DNA from: Flavobacterium sediminilitoris
Lineage (GTDB): Bacteria > Bacteroidota > Bacteroidia > Flavobacteriales > Flavobacteriaceae
Length of the DNA stretch: 64,000 bases
Assembly (NCBI RefSeq): GCF_023008245.1
Contig: NZ_CP090145.1
Span: forward strand, 1,674,001 to 1,738,000
Reading direction: 5' to 3'
A program made the position numbers and the translations under genes. Below, piece after piece: positions 9,418-18,332 of this stretch. The stretch's first letter is position 1. Each line of letters opens with the position of its first letter. The notes below the pieces were generated by a model. That model saw only the letters and a program-made list of their open reading frames with translations, was not told the origin of the DNA and ran no database searches.

Positions 9418-9810
9418 CTACTCTTTAGTAGATCTAATTAAAAGAGCTGTTGGGTACTTACTTTTAATGTCAATTAATGCTTTTTCTGCATGGATTCTTA
9501 GTTTGTAGTTTCCAACCCATACCTTATATGTGGGGTTCGTGTATTGAATAGTAGCTTCGGTGTCTTTAAAATTTCTTTTAAAAGTCATTAAACTTCTCTT
9601 CGCGTTTTCTTTCTCCCCATAGAAAATCTGTATTTTATAATTACCATCAATACTAATGTCGCTATTGATTTGTTGCTTCTCTTTGAGTAATTTTTCAAAT
9701 CTAGAGTCTTGTTCTACTGTGGTTTTCGATTCTTGTGAAAAAGAATTTGTAATAAAAAAAAGACTAAATATAGTCAGGCAAAAAATGTTTTTAAAAGCTA
9801 ATTTTCTCAT
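9418..9810 (-). CDS. Secreted SPOR-domain protein
   Basis: 130 residues. A signal peptide (MRKLAFKNIFCLTIFSLFFITNSFSQ) is followed by a short helical linker and one SPOR domain (about 55-128): YKIQIFYGEKENAKRSLMTF, then YTNPTYKVWVGNYKLRIHAE. SPOR domains bind glycan strands lacking stem peptides, usually at division sites. The protein is little more than the domain plus export signal, so it may be periplasmic. It lies divergent from actA with 217 bases between; its exact role is unknown. Confidence 0.82.
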   Translation of the reverse strand: MRKLAFKNIFCLTIFSLFFITNSFSQESKTTVEQDSRFEKLLKEKQQINSDISIDGNYKIQIFYGEKENAKRSLMTFKRNFKDTEATIQYTNPTYKVWVGNYKLRIHAEKALIDIKSKYPTALLIRSTKE

Positions 9811-9934
9811 TATGAATAAAATTTAAAGCAAAAATACAATTTATTAAGTGAAACGGAACAACTTGAATTATTTAGAATAAATATAAATTACATTTTAAGG
9901 TAAAGTTAAGGTTTTCAGAATAGTTCTAATATCG

Positions 9935-9942
9935 TATTTTTG
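9935..9942 (+). promoter_or_regulatory. -7 element of the act-cox operon
   Basis: TATTTTTG matches TAnnTTTG, about 85 bases ahead of the actA ATG. No convincing TTG at -33. A long leader of roughly 80 bases would result; I see no strong structure in it. Confidence 0.5.
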
Positions 9943-10027
9943 TCGGAGTTTAAAATAAAGTGCGATATAGTTGTAATAATTTATATCTAAAATCGTACCA
10001 AATTTACTAGATAATCATTAATTAAAT

Positions 10028-11332
10028 ATGAAAAAGGTGGGTAACCATAAATCGTTTTCAAGGATTTTCTTCAGCTTAGCTTTAACGCTGTCTTTTTCTT
10101 TATCTGTGTTTTCTCAGGATGCTGCTGCTGAAGCGCCAGCTCCAACAGGTGCTGATCCTGTAAAAGGTAAAGAGTTGTTTAATACAAATTGTGCAGCTTG
10201 TCATGCTTTGGATAAAGAAATGACTGGACCAGCATTAAGACATGTTGCGGATAAGTATGATAAGGAATTTCTTCACAAGTGGATTAGAAATAATACAGAG
10301 CTTATTAAAGCAGGTGATGCAACAGCATTAAAAATTTTCAATGATAATGGTCAAAAACCAATGACTATTTTTCCACAATTATCTGATGGAGATATTGATG
10401 CTATTTTAGCGTATACTTCTCAAGAGAAAGTGGTTGTGGAACCGCCTGTAAAAGAGGAAGGTACGGTTGAGTCTTCTGGAGGTTCAGGAATTTCAAACAA
10501 TGTCATTTTAGGAGCTTTGTCTTTAGTTTTATTAATGTTAATTGTAATGTTGTTCTTGGTGAACAATGTGCTAACTAAAATAGCTAAGGCAAATGGGATT
10601 CAAGTTCCAGTAAGTGAAAAATCACTTCCTATTTGGAAAGCGTTTGTGAAAAACCAGTTCCTTTTAGTGGTATCTGCAATATTATTCTTATTGTTTGCGG
10701 CTTATTTTGCTTATGGATATCTAATGCAAGTGGGTGTAGATCAGGGATATGAGCCAATTCAGCCAATTCATTATTCTCATAGAATTCATGCTGGAGATAA
10801 TGCTATCGATTGTAAGTATTGTCACTCTGCTGCAAGAGTTGGTAAGCACTCTAATATACCTTCATTAAATGTTTGTATGAATTGTCATAAAAACATTAGT
10901 GAAGTTGCTCCAGAAACTTTAGCAGAAGGAAATGAATTTGGTGTAAATTATAATGATGAAATCCAAAAACTGTATGATGCGGTTGGTTGGGATAAGTCAA
11001 CTCAAAAATATACAGGGAAGACAACTCCAGTGAAATGGGTTAGAATTCATAACTTGCCTGATTTTGTGTACTTTAATCACTCACAGCACGTTTCTGTTGC
11101 AGGAGTTGAATGTCAAACATGTCATGGTCCTGTCGAAGAAATGGAAATTATGAGACAACACTCTTCTTTAACGATGGGTTGGTGTGTTAATTGCCATAGA
11201 GAAACAAATGTGAAAGTGGAAGATAATGAGTATTACACAAAAATACATGAAGAACTTTCTAAAAAGTACGGTGTTAAGCAATTAACAGCAGCTCAAATGG
11301 GTGGTTTGGAATGTGGTAAATGTCACTACTAA
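10028..11332 (+). CDS. actA: Alternative complex III multihaem cytochrome c subunit ActA
   Basis: 434 residues. Exported multihaem subunit that passes electrons from ACIII to the oxidase. Signal peptide to about residue 30, then a monohaem cytochrome c-like domain with CAACH (55-59) and a distal PMTIFP methionine. A transmembrane helix follows (about 155-180), a second (about 207-230), then a periplasmic multihaem domain with CKYCH, CMNCH, CQTCH, CVNCH and CGKCH. Six CxxCH sites in total, one more than the classical pentahaem ActA. First gene of actABCDEF-coxBA. Confidence 0.93.
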   Translation: MKKVGNHKSFSRIFFSLALTLSFSLSVFSQDAAAEAPAPTGADPVKGKELFNTNCAACHALDKEMTGPALRHVADKYDKEFLHKWIRNNTELIKAGDATALKIFNDNGQKPMTIFPQLSDGDIDAILAYTSQEKVVVEPPVKEEGTVESSGGSGISNNVILGALSLVLLMLIVMLFLVNNVLTKIAKANGIQVPVSEKSLPIWKAFVKNQFLLVVSAILFLLFAAYFAYGYLMQVGVDQGYEPIQPIHYSHRIHAGDNAIDCKYCHSAARVGKHSNIPSLNVCMNCHKNISEVAPETLAEGNEFGVNYNDEIQKLYDAVGWDKSTQKYTGKTTPVKWVRIHNLPDFVYFNHSQHVSVAGVECQTCHGPVEEMEIMRQHSSLTMGWCVNCHRETNVKVEDNEYYTKIHEELSKKYGVKQLTAAQMGGLECGKCHY

Positions 11333-11368
11333 TAAATAAAAATTAAGAAGCTAATATCAATATACAAT

Positions 11369-14300
11369 ATGGCATCAAACAAAAAATACTGGAAAAGTGT
11401 TGAAGAGCTAAACGAAAATAGCTCTATTGTTGAGACGCTAAGAAACAATGAGTTTGTTGAGCAGATTCCTGTAGATGAGTTTTTAGGAGACAAAGAAAAT
11501 TTATCAAATACTTCAACTTCTCGTCGTGACTTTTTAAAATATGTAGGATTTAGCACTGCGGCTGCTTCGTTAGCTGCTTGTGAAGGTCCTGTTGTGAAAT
11601 CTATTCCTTACGTAGTTCAACCAGAAGAAATTATTCCTGGTGTAGCAGATTTTTATGCTACGACTATAGCTGATGGATTTGATTTTGCTAATATTCTCAT
11701 CAAAACTCGTGAAGGTCGTCCAATTAAAGTTGAAAACAATAATTTAGAAGGGTCTAATACAGGCGCAAATGCAAGAGTTCATGCTTCTGTTCTTTCTTTA
11801 TACGATAGTTTACGTTTAAAGCAACCTAAGATTGAAGGTAAACCTGCATCTTGGGGAGAAGTAAATGCTAAAGTGAAAGCAAGTTTAGAAGATGCTAAAG
11901 CAAAAAATGCTTCTGTTGTTTTGTTAACAAATACATTAGCAAGTCCTTCAACGGATGCTTTAATAGCAGATTTGAAAATAAAATATCCAACAGTAAAGCA
12001 TATAACTTACGATGCGATTTCTGAATCTAATGCATTAGATGCTTTTGAAGCAGTATATGGAGTTAGAGCTTTAGCAAATTATGATTTTTCTAAAGCAGAT
12101 GTAATTGTTTCTGTTGGAGCTGATATATTAGGAGATTGGCAAGGTGGAGGATACGATGCAGGTTATGCTCAGGGACGTATTCCTAAAAATGGAAAAATGT
12201 CTAAGCATATTCAAATTGAAGCAAATATGTCTTTGGCTGGTGCTAATGCAGATAAGAGAATTCCATTGACAATTGCACAACAAAAGAATGCTCTTGCTGA
12301 TTTGTATAGTGCTGTAGTAAACGGTGCTACGCCTAAAAATGCAGAAATTGCAAAAGTGGCTAAGCAGTTGATTTCTGCTGCTGAAAAAGGTGTTGTTGTA
12401 ACAGGTTTAGATGATTTAGACGCGCAATTAGTTGTTTTAGCAATAAACAATAAATTAATGTCTGAAGCATTTAATCCAAATGCTGCAAAGTTAACACGTA
12501 ACGGTAATGCAAAAGAAGTAACTCAATTAGTAGCAGATATGAAAGCAGGAAGTGTTCATACACTTATTATGAGTGGAATAAACCCTGTTTACACATTGCC
12601 GAATTCTAAGGATTTTTCTGAAGCACTTAAGAAAGTTAAGCTATCTGTTGCTCTTTCTATGAAAGAAGATGAAACGGCTAAATTAGCTACGATTGCTGCG
12701 GCTGCACCTCATTATTTAGAATCATGGTCAGATGTAACAATTGCAAGAGGTCATTATAGTATCATGCAACCAACTATTCGTCCTTTGTTTGATACAAAAC
12801 AATTTCAAGAAGTATTGTTGACTTGGACTGAAAATAGTGCAACGTATTATGATTATTTAAAAGGTTTTGCTGCAAATCAAATTGTTGGAAAATCTTGGAA
12901 TCAAGTTGTTCATGATGGTTTTGCAATTACAGAAACGTATGCTTTAACAGCAAATATAATTGATGTTTCTGCTGCTGCGGCTAAATTAGGACAAACAAAA
13001 TCTTCTGGATTCGATTTAGTTTTATATACTAAAACAGGATTGGGAGATGGACAACAAGCAAATAATCCTTGGTTACAAGAATTCCCAGATCCTATTACTA
13101 GAGTGTCTTGGGATAATTATGTAACGGTTTCTAAAAAAGATGCTGAAAAATTAGGATTAGAAAATTGGAATGTTGCCAATGGAGGTTTAAACGGAAGTTA
13201 TGCTACGTTAAAAGTTGGTAGTGCAACACTAGATAAAGTTCCAGTAATAATTCAACCAGGTCAAGCAGTTGGAACAATTGGTTTAGCTTTTGGTTATGGT
13301 AAAACTGAAGGAATGAAGCAAGAAATGCAAGTTGGTGTTAATGCTTATACATTATATAGTAACTTAAATGCTAATCAATCAGTAACAATTACTAAAACAG
13401 ATGGAGAACATGAGTTTGCTTGTGTTCAATTACAAAAAACATTAATGGGTCGTGGAGATATTATTAAAGAAACGACTCTTGAAATATTTAATACGAAAGA
13501 TGCTAAAGAATGGAACCCAATTCCAATGGTATCTTTAGATCATAAGGCAACTCCTGCAACAGAGGTTGATTTATGGACTTCTTTTGATAGAAGCACAGGT
13601 CATCATTTCAATTTATCGATTGACTTGAATGCTTGTACAGGGTGTGGAGCTTGTGTTATAGCTTGTCATGCTGAAAATAACGTTCCTGTAGTAGGTAAAT
13701 CTGAAGTAAGAAGAAGTAGAGATATGCACTGGTTGCGTATCGATAGATATTATTCTTCTCAAGATACATTTAATGGAGATGTTGAGTTGAAAGAAAAAAC
13801 TTCTGGATTAATGAATTCAATAAGTACTTTAGGTGCGATGGAAGATCCATCTGAAAACCCTCAAGTAGCATTTCAACCAGTAATGTGTCAACATTGTAAT
13901 CATGCTCCTTGTGAAACTGTATGTCCAGTTGCTGCTACTTCACATGGTAGAGAAGGACAAAATCACATGGCATATAATAGATGTGTAGGTACTCGTTATT
14001 GTGCGAATAACTGTCCATATAAAGTAAGACGTTTTAACTGGTTCTTATATAATAAAAACACTGAATTTGATTACCATATGAATGACGATTTAGGTCGAAT
14101 GGTATTAAATCCAGATGTGAACGTACGTTCTCGTGGAGTTATGGAAAAATGTTCAATGTGTATTCAAATGACACAAGCAACTAAATTACAAGCTAAGCGT
14201 GAAGGTAGATTAGTTAAAGATGGTGAATTCCAAACAGCATGTTCTGCGGCTTGTACAAGTGGAGCAATGATATTTGGAGATGTGAATGATAAAGAAAGTC

Positions 14301-14404
14301 AGGTTGCTAAATTAGTAGAAGACGAAAGAATGTATCATTTACTAGAGCATATTGGTACTAAACCAAATGTGTTCTATCACGTTAAAGTTAGAAACGATAA
14401 ATAA
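11369..14404 (+). CDS. actB: ACIII iron-sulfur subunit ActB (molybdopterin-like plus ferredoxin-like fusion)
   Basis: 1011 residues. Near residue 51 a Tat-type twin arginine motif TSRRDFLKYVGFSTAA precedes LAAC, a possible lipobox. Residues about 90-720 resemble the molybdopterin oxidoreductase fold; ACIII members of this family carry no molybdenum cofactor. The C-terminal part is a ferredoxin-like domain binding several Fe-S clusters: CTGCGACVIAC (about 755), CQHCNHAPCETVCP (about 840), CVGTRYCANNCP (about 871), CSMC (about 928) and CSAAC (about 957). It links ActC to ActA. Both halves are fused in one chain, the usual arrangement. Confidence 0.95.
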   Translation: MASNKKYWKSVEELNENSSIVETLRNNEFVEQIPVDEFLGDKENLSNTSTSRRDFLKYVGFSTAAASLAACEGPVVKSIPYVVQPEEIIPGVADFYATTIADGFDFANILIKTREGRPIKVENNNLEGSNTGANARVHASVLSLYDSLRLKQPKIEGKPASWGEVNAKVKASLEDAKAKNASVVLLTNTLASPSTDALIADLKIKYPTVKHITYDAISESNALDAFEAVYGVRALANYDFSKADVIVSVGADILGDWQGGGYDAGYAQGRIPKNGKMSKHIQIEANMSLAGANADKRIPLTIAQQKNALADLYSAVVNGATPKNAEIAKVAKQLISAAEKGVVVTGLDDLDAQLVVLAINNKLMSEAFNPNAAKLTRNGNAKEVTQLVADMKAGSVHTLIMSGINPVYTLPNSKDFSEALKKVKLSVALSMKEDETAKLATIAAAAPHYLESWSDVTIARGHYSIMQPTIRPLFDTKQFQEVLLTWTENSATYYDYLKGFAANQIVGKSWNQVVHDGFAITETYALTANIIDVSAAAAKLGQTKSSGFDLVLYTKTGLGDGQQANNPWLQEFPDPITRVSWDNYVTVSKKDAEKLGLENWNVANGGLNGSYATLKVGSATLDKVPVIIQPGQAVGTIGLAFGYGKTEGMKQEMQVGVNAYTLYSNLNANQSVTITKTDGEHEFACVQLQKTLMGRGDIIKETTLEIFNTKDAKEWNPIPMVSLDHKATPATEVDLWTSFDRSTGHHFNLSIDLNACTGCGACVIACHAENNVPVVGKSEVRRSRDMHWLRIDRYYSSQDTFNGDVELKEKTSGLMNSISTLGAMEDPSENPQVAFQPVMCQHCNHAPCETVCPVAATSHGREGQNHMAYNRCVGTRYCANNCPYKVRRFNWFLYNKNTEFDYHMNDDLGRMVLNPDVNVRSRGVMEKCSMCIQMTQATKLQAKREGRLVKDGEFQTACSAACTSGAMIFGDVNDKESQVAKLVEDERMYHLLEHIGTKPNVFYHVKVRNDK

Positions 14405-14434
14405 GTATTAATTTAAGAAACAATATAAAGGATT

Positions 14435-15844
14435 ATGTCGTCTCATTACGAAGCACCCATTAGAAAACCTTTAGTAGTAGGAAGTAAGTCTTACCACGAT
14501 GTTACTGTAGATGTGGCTAGACCAGTTGAAGGTAGAGCTAATAAACAATGGTGGATTGTATTTTCAATTGCCTTAACAGCTTTCCTTTATGGTTTGGGCT
14601 GTATGATTTATACTATCACTACAGGTATTGGTACATGGGGATTAAATAAAACTGTTGGTTGGGCATGGGATATTACCAATTTCGTTTGGTGGGTAGGTAT
14701 CGGTCATGCTGGAACCTTAATCTCTGCTGTATTATTATTATTCCGTCAAAAATGGAGAATGGCCATTAACCGTTCTGCAGAAGCAATGACAATTTTCTCT
14801 GTAATGCAAGCTGGATTATTCCCTATTATTCACATGGGTAGACCATGGTTAGGATATTGGGTATTACCTATACCAAATCAATTTGGATCATTATGGGTAA
14901 ACTTTAACTCTCCATTACTTTGGGATGTATTTGCAATATCAACATATCTATCTGTATCATTAGTGTTCTGGTGGACAGGTTTACTACCTGATTTCGCAAT
15001 GTTAAGAGATAGAGCAATTACACCGTTTACAAAAAGAATATATTCTACATTATCATTCGGATGGAGTGGAAGAGCTAAAGATTGGCAACGATTTGAAGAA
15101 GTTTCTCTTGTATTAGCAGGTTTGGCAACTCCACTTGTACTTTCTGTACATACAATTGTATCTTTTGACTTTGCTACTTCTGTTATTCCAGGTTGGCATA
15201 CAACAATTCTTCCTCCGTATTTCGTGGCAGGAGCAATTTTCTCTGGTTTTGCAATGGTAAACACACTGTTGATTATTATGAGAAAAGTGTCTAACTTAGA
15301 AGATTATATTACTATTCAGCATATTGAATTAATGAATATTGTAATTATGATTACAGGTTCTATAGTTGGATGTGCATATATTACTGAGTTATTTATTGCT
15401 TGGTATTCAGGAGTAGAATATGAACAGTATGCATTCTTAAATAGAGCAACTGGTCCTTATTGGTGGTCATACGCTTTAATGATGTTATGTAATGTAATTT
15501 CTCCACAAGTTATGTGGTCAAAGAAAATACGTACAAGTATAATGGCATCTTTCATAATTTCAATTGTTGTTAACGTAGGAATGTGGTTTGAGCGTTTTGT
15601 AATTATTGTTACTTCATTACATAGAGATTATTTACCATCTTCTTGGACGATGTTCCAACCTACATTTGTTGATGCAGGTATTTTTATCGGAACAATAGGA
15701 TTCTTCTTTGTATTATTTTTATTATATTCTAGAAGTTTCCCAGTTATTGCACAAGCAGAGGTTAAAACTATTTTGAAATCGTCTGGTGACAATTACAAAA
15801 GAGAGAGAGAATTAAACGATCATAATCATTCAGACAATCATTAA
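14435..15844 (+). CDS. actC: ACIII quinol-binding membrane subunit ActC (NrfD/PsrC family)
   Basis: 469 residues with about ten hydrophobic helices, the NrfD/PsrC fold. In ACIII this subunit oxidises menaquinol near the periplasmic face and contacts ActB. Visible family stretches include WWVGIGHAGTLISAVLLL, AMTIFSVMQAGLFPIIHMGR and the late NIVIMITGSIVGCAYITELF. The histidines and aspartates of the proposed quinol and proton path cannot be assigned individually without a structure. It starts 31 bases after actB and ends 4 bases before actD, so translation is probably coupled. Confidence 0.95.
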   Translation: MSSHYEAPIRKPLVVGSKSYHDVTVDVARPVEGRANKQWWIVFSIALTAFLYGLGCMIYTITTGIGTWGLNKTVGWAWDITNFVWWVGIGHAGTLISAVLLLFRQKWRMAINRSAEAMTIFSVMQAGLFPIIHMGRPWLGYWVLPIPNQFGSLWVNFNSPLLWDVFAISTYLSVSLVFWWTGLLPDFAMLRDRAITPFTKRIYSTLSFGWSGRAKDWQRFEEVSLVLAGLATPLVLSVHTIVSFDFATSVIPGWHTTILPPYFVAGAIFSGFAMVNTLLIIMRKVSNLEDYITIQHIELMNIVIMITGSIVGCAYITELFIAWYSGVEYEQYAFLNRATGPYWWSYALMMLCNVISPQVMWSKKIRTSIMASFIISIVVNVGMWFERFVIIVTSLHRDYLPSSWTMFQPTFVDAGIFIGTIGFFFVLFLLYSRSFPVIAQAEVKTILKSSGDNYKRERELNDHNHSDNH

Positions 15845-15848
15845 TATC

Positions 15849-16373
15849 ATGAGTAATAAAGTTATACACGCTATATATAATGACGATGATGTTTTAATGG
15901 ATGCTGTAAAGCAAACAAGAGCAGCTCATCATCATATTGAGGAGGTTTATACACCTTTCCCAGTGCATGGTTTAGATAAAGCAATGGGGTTAGCTCCAAC
16001 AAGAATTGCAATTGCATCATTTTTATATGGTTTAGTTGGAATATCAGTTGCAACAGCAATGATGAGATACATCATGATTGTTGATTGGCCACAAGATATT
16101 GGAGGAAAGCCAAGTTTTAGTTATATAGAAAATATGCCAGCTTTTGTGCCAATTATGTTTGAATTAACAGTCTTTTTTGCAGCACACTTAATGGTAATTA
16201 CCTTTTATATGAGAAGTAAATTATGGCCATTTAAAAAAGCAGAAAATCCTGATGTGAGAACAACAGATGATCATTTCTTAATGGAAGTTGGCGTTCATGG
16301 CAATGAGGAGGATATGATTTCTTTCTTTAAGTCTACAGGAGCTGTTGAAGTAAAAGTAATAGAAAAGCATTAA
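15849..16373 (+). CDS. actD: ACIII subunit ActD (DUF3341)
   Basis: 174 residues. A cytoplasmic N-terminal domain (with HHHIEEVYTPFPVHGLDKAM) precedes two transmembrane helices (about 55-75 and 95-120) joined by a short loop, the DUF3341 layout of ActD. The family is a peripheral/membrane subunit of ACIII without cofactors. It starts 4 bases after the actC stop and is 8 bases before actE. Confidence 0.93.
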   Translation: MSNKVIHAIYNDDDVLMDAVKQTRAAHHHIEEVYTPFPVHGLDKAMGLAPTRIAIASFLYGLVGISVATAMMRYIMIVDWPQDIGGKPSFSYIENMPAFVPIMFELTVFFAAHLMVITFYMRSKLWPFKKAENPDVRTTDDHFLMEVGVHGNEEDMISFFKSTGAVEVKVIEKH

Positions 16374-16381
16374 TACAAGAT

Positions 16382-16927
16382 ATGAAAAGCTTATATAAAA
16401 TAGTAGCAGTAGTAGGTTTATCTTTCATGGCAACATCATGTTTTGATAAATCTAAACCAAACTATCAATTTTTTCCGAATATGTATGAAGCGGTTCCTTA
16501 TGAAACCTATTCAGAACATGATGTGTTTAAAAATGGTGTAGAAGGTCAAATACCAGCTGAAGGTTCAATAAAGAGAGGTTTTGTACCTTATGAAATTCCA
16601 AATACAACGGAAGGATATGCTTTAGCTAAAGAAACATTAAAGTCTCCTCTAGATTCAATTTCGGTTAATCCTGAAAAAGGAAAAGAGCTATTTAATATTT
16701 ACTGTGCTATTTGTCATGGTGATAAAGGAGATGGAAAAGGAAACCTTGTTAAAAGAGAAAAATTCCTTGGAGTTCCTAGTTATAAAGATAGAGAAATAAC
16801 TGAAGGTAGTATTTATCATGTAATTACTTATGGATTAAATTCTATGGGGTCTCATGCTAATCAATTGACGCAAGAAGAAAGATGGCAAGTGACAGATTAC
16901 GTTTTAAAACTTAAGTCAGAATTATAA
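16382..16927 (+). CDS. actE: ACIII monohaem cytochrome c lipoprotein ActE
   Basis: 181 residues. Lipoprotein signal MKSLYKIVAVVGLSFMATSC, so the mature protein would be anchored by a lipidated Cys20. The cytochrome c domain has YCAICHGDKGDG (CxxCH) and a later SMGSHANQ methionine that can be the distal ligand. In ACIII, ActE carries one haem and sits beside ActA. Its length and lipobox are as expected for ActE. Tight spacing places it within the operon. Confidence 0.94.
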   Translation: MKSLYKIVAVVGLSFMATSCFDKSKPNYQFFPNMYEAVPYETYSEHDVFKNGVEGQIPAEGSIKRGFVPYEIPNTTEGYALAKETLKSPLDSISVNPEKGKELFNIYCAICHGDKGDGKGNLVKREKFLGVPSYKDREITEGSIYHVITYGLNSMGSHANQLTQEERWQVTDYVLKLKSEL

Positions 16928-16957
16928 TTGTAAAACACTTTTTTGAAAATTATTAAT

Positions 16958-18313
16958 ATGTATACGTTTTCAAGTAAATTAAAAACTTTTTCATTAGCTC
17001 TAATGGTCTTAGGTATCATAGGGATTGGTATTGGCTTCATGTCAGTTCCAAATAAAGAGGAAGTTAAAGAGATGTTAAAACAGGGTCATGGTCATCATGA
17101 AAGTGCAACATCACATGATACTCATGAGTCAAAAGATAGTCATGTTAAGCAAAATGTTTCTCATGATACTCACAAGTCAGAGGAAGTTCATGCTGATAAA
17201 GAACATGAAGAGCATGTTGAGCATGTGTTACATCAACAACAAAACAAACCTTGGTCTGCATTTTATGTAGCTTGTATTTTCTTTATGCTTATTAGTGTTG
17301 GAGTTTTGGCATTTTATGCTATTCAACAAGCAGCACAAGCTGGATGGTCTCCAATATTATTTAGAGTAATGGAAGGAATTACAGGGTACTTATTACCTGG
17401 GTCAATTATATTCTTTTTGTTTTTAGTATCTTCAGGATTCCATTTAAATCATATTTTTATATGGATGGATGAATCAGTTGTAGCTAAAGACCATTTATTA
17501 CAAGCTAAAGTAGGATATTTAAATGTTCCTTTCTTCTTAATAAGAGCAGCAATATTTTTAGCAGGTTGGAATATTTATAGATATGTATCTAGAAAGAATT
17601 CAATTGCTCAAGATAGCGCTACTGATCATTCTTTCTATAAGAAAAATTTTAAATGGGCAGCAGGATTTTTAGTTTTCTTTATTGTATCGGAATCTATTAT
17701 GTCTTGGGATTGGATAATGTCTGTAGATCCTCACTGGTATAGTACTTTATTTGGTTGGTATGTATTCGCAAGTTTCTTTGTGAGTGGAATTACAACTATC
17801 GCTTTAGTTACTTTGTATTTGAAATCTAAAGGATATTTAGAAAATGTAAACACAAGTCATATTCATGATTTAGCTAAATTCATGTTTGGTATTAGTATCT
17901 TCTGGACATATTTATGGTTTTCACAATTTATGTTAATATGGTATTCTGATATTCCAGAAGAAGTTACATATTTTGTTACAAGAATAGAAAACTATAATCT
18001 GCCATTTTTTGGAATGCTTGTTATGAACTTTTTATTCCCATTGTTAATATTGATAAATACTGATTTCAAACGTTTATCATGGATTATAGTAATGGCTGGT
18101 ATCGTAATATTATTTGGACATTATATAGATTTCTATAACATGATTATGCCTGCAACTGTAGGAGATCAATGGTTTATTGGATGGTCTGAAATAGGTTCAA
18201 TATTATTCTTCCTTGGATTATTCATATTTGTAGTGTTTAATGCACTTACTAAAGCACCATTAGTGGCTAAAGGAAATCCTTTAATGGAAGAAAGCAAACA
18301 TTTTCATTATTAA
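16958..18313 (+). CDS. actF: ACIII membrane subunit ActF (NrfD-like), histidine-rich N-terminal loop
   Basis: 451 residues. ATG at 16958 is preferred over an in-frame TTG 15 bases upstream. ActF resembles ActC but lacks the quinol-site features. After the first helix (about 10-30) comes a histidine-rich loop (about residues 45-97) with 13 His, containing two related units SHDTHESKDSH and SHDTHKSEEVH. About nine further hydrophobic helices follow. The loop could bind metal or simply vary freely; no function is established. Last act gene, 19 bases before coxB. Confidence 0.93.
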   Translation: MYTFSSKLKTFSLALMVLGIIGIGIGFMSVPNKEEVKEMLKQGHGHHESATSHDTHESKDSHVKQNVSHDTHKSEEVHADKEHEEHVEHVLHQQQNKPWSAFYVACIFFMLISVGVLAFYAIQQAAQAGWSPILFRVMEGITGYLLPGSIIFFLFLVSSGFHLNHIFIWMDESVVAKDHLLQAKVGYLNVPFFLIRAAIFLAGWNIYRYVSRKNSIAQDSATDHSFYKKNFKWAAGFLVFFIVSESIMSWDWIMSVDPHWYSTLFGWYVFASFFVSGITTIALVTLYLKSKGYLENVNTSHIHDLAKFMFGISIFWTYLWFSQFMLIWYSDIPEEVTYFVTRIENYNLPFFGMLVMNFLFPLLILINTDFKRLSWIIVMAGIVILFGHYIDFYNMIMPATVGDQWFIGWSEIGSILFFLGLFIFVVFNALTKAPLVAKGNPLMEESKHFHY

Positions 18314-18332
18314 TATTTAAAGTAATAAACAA

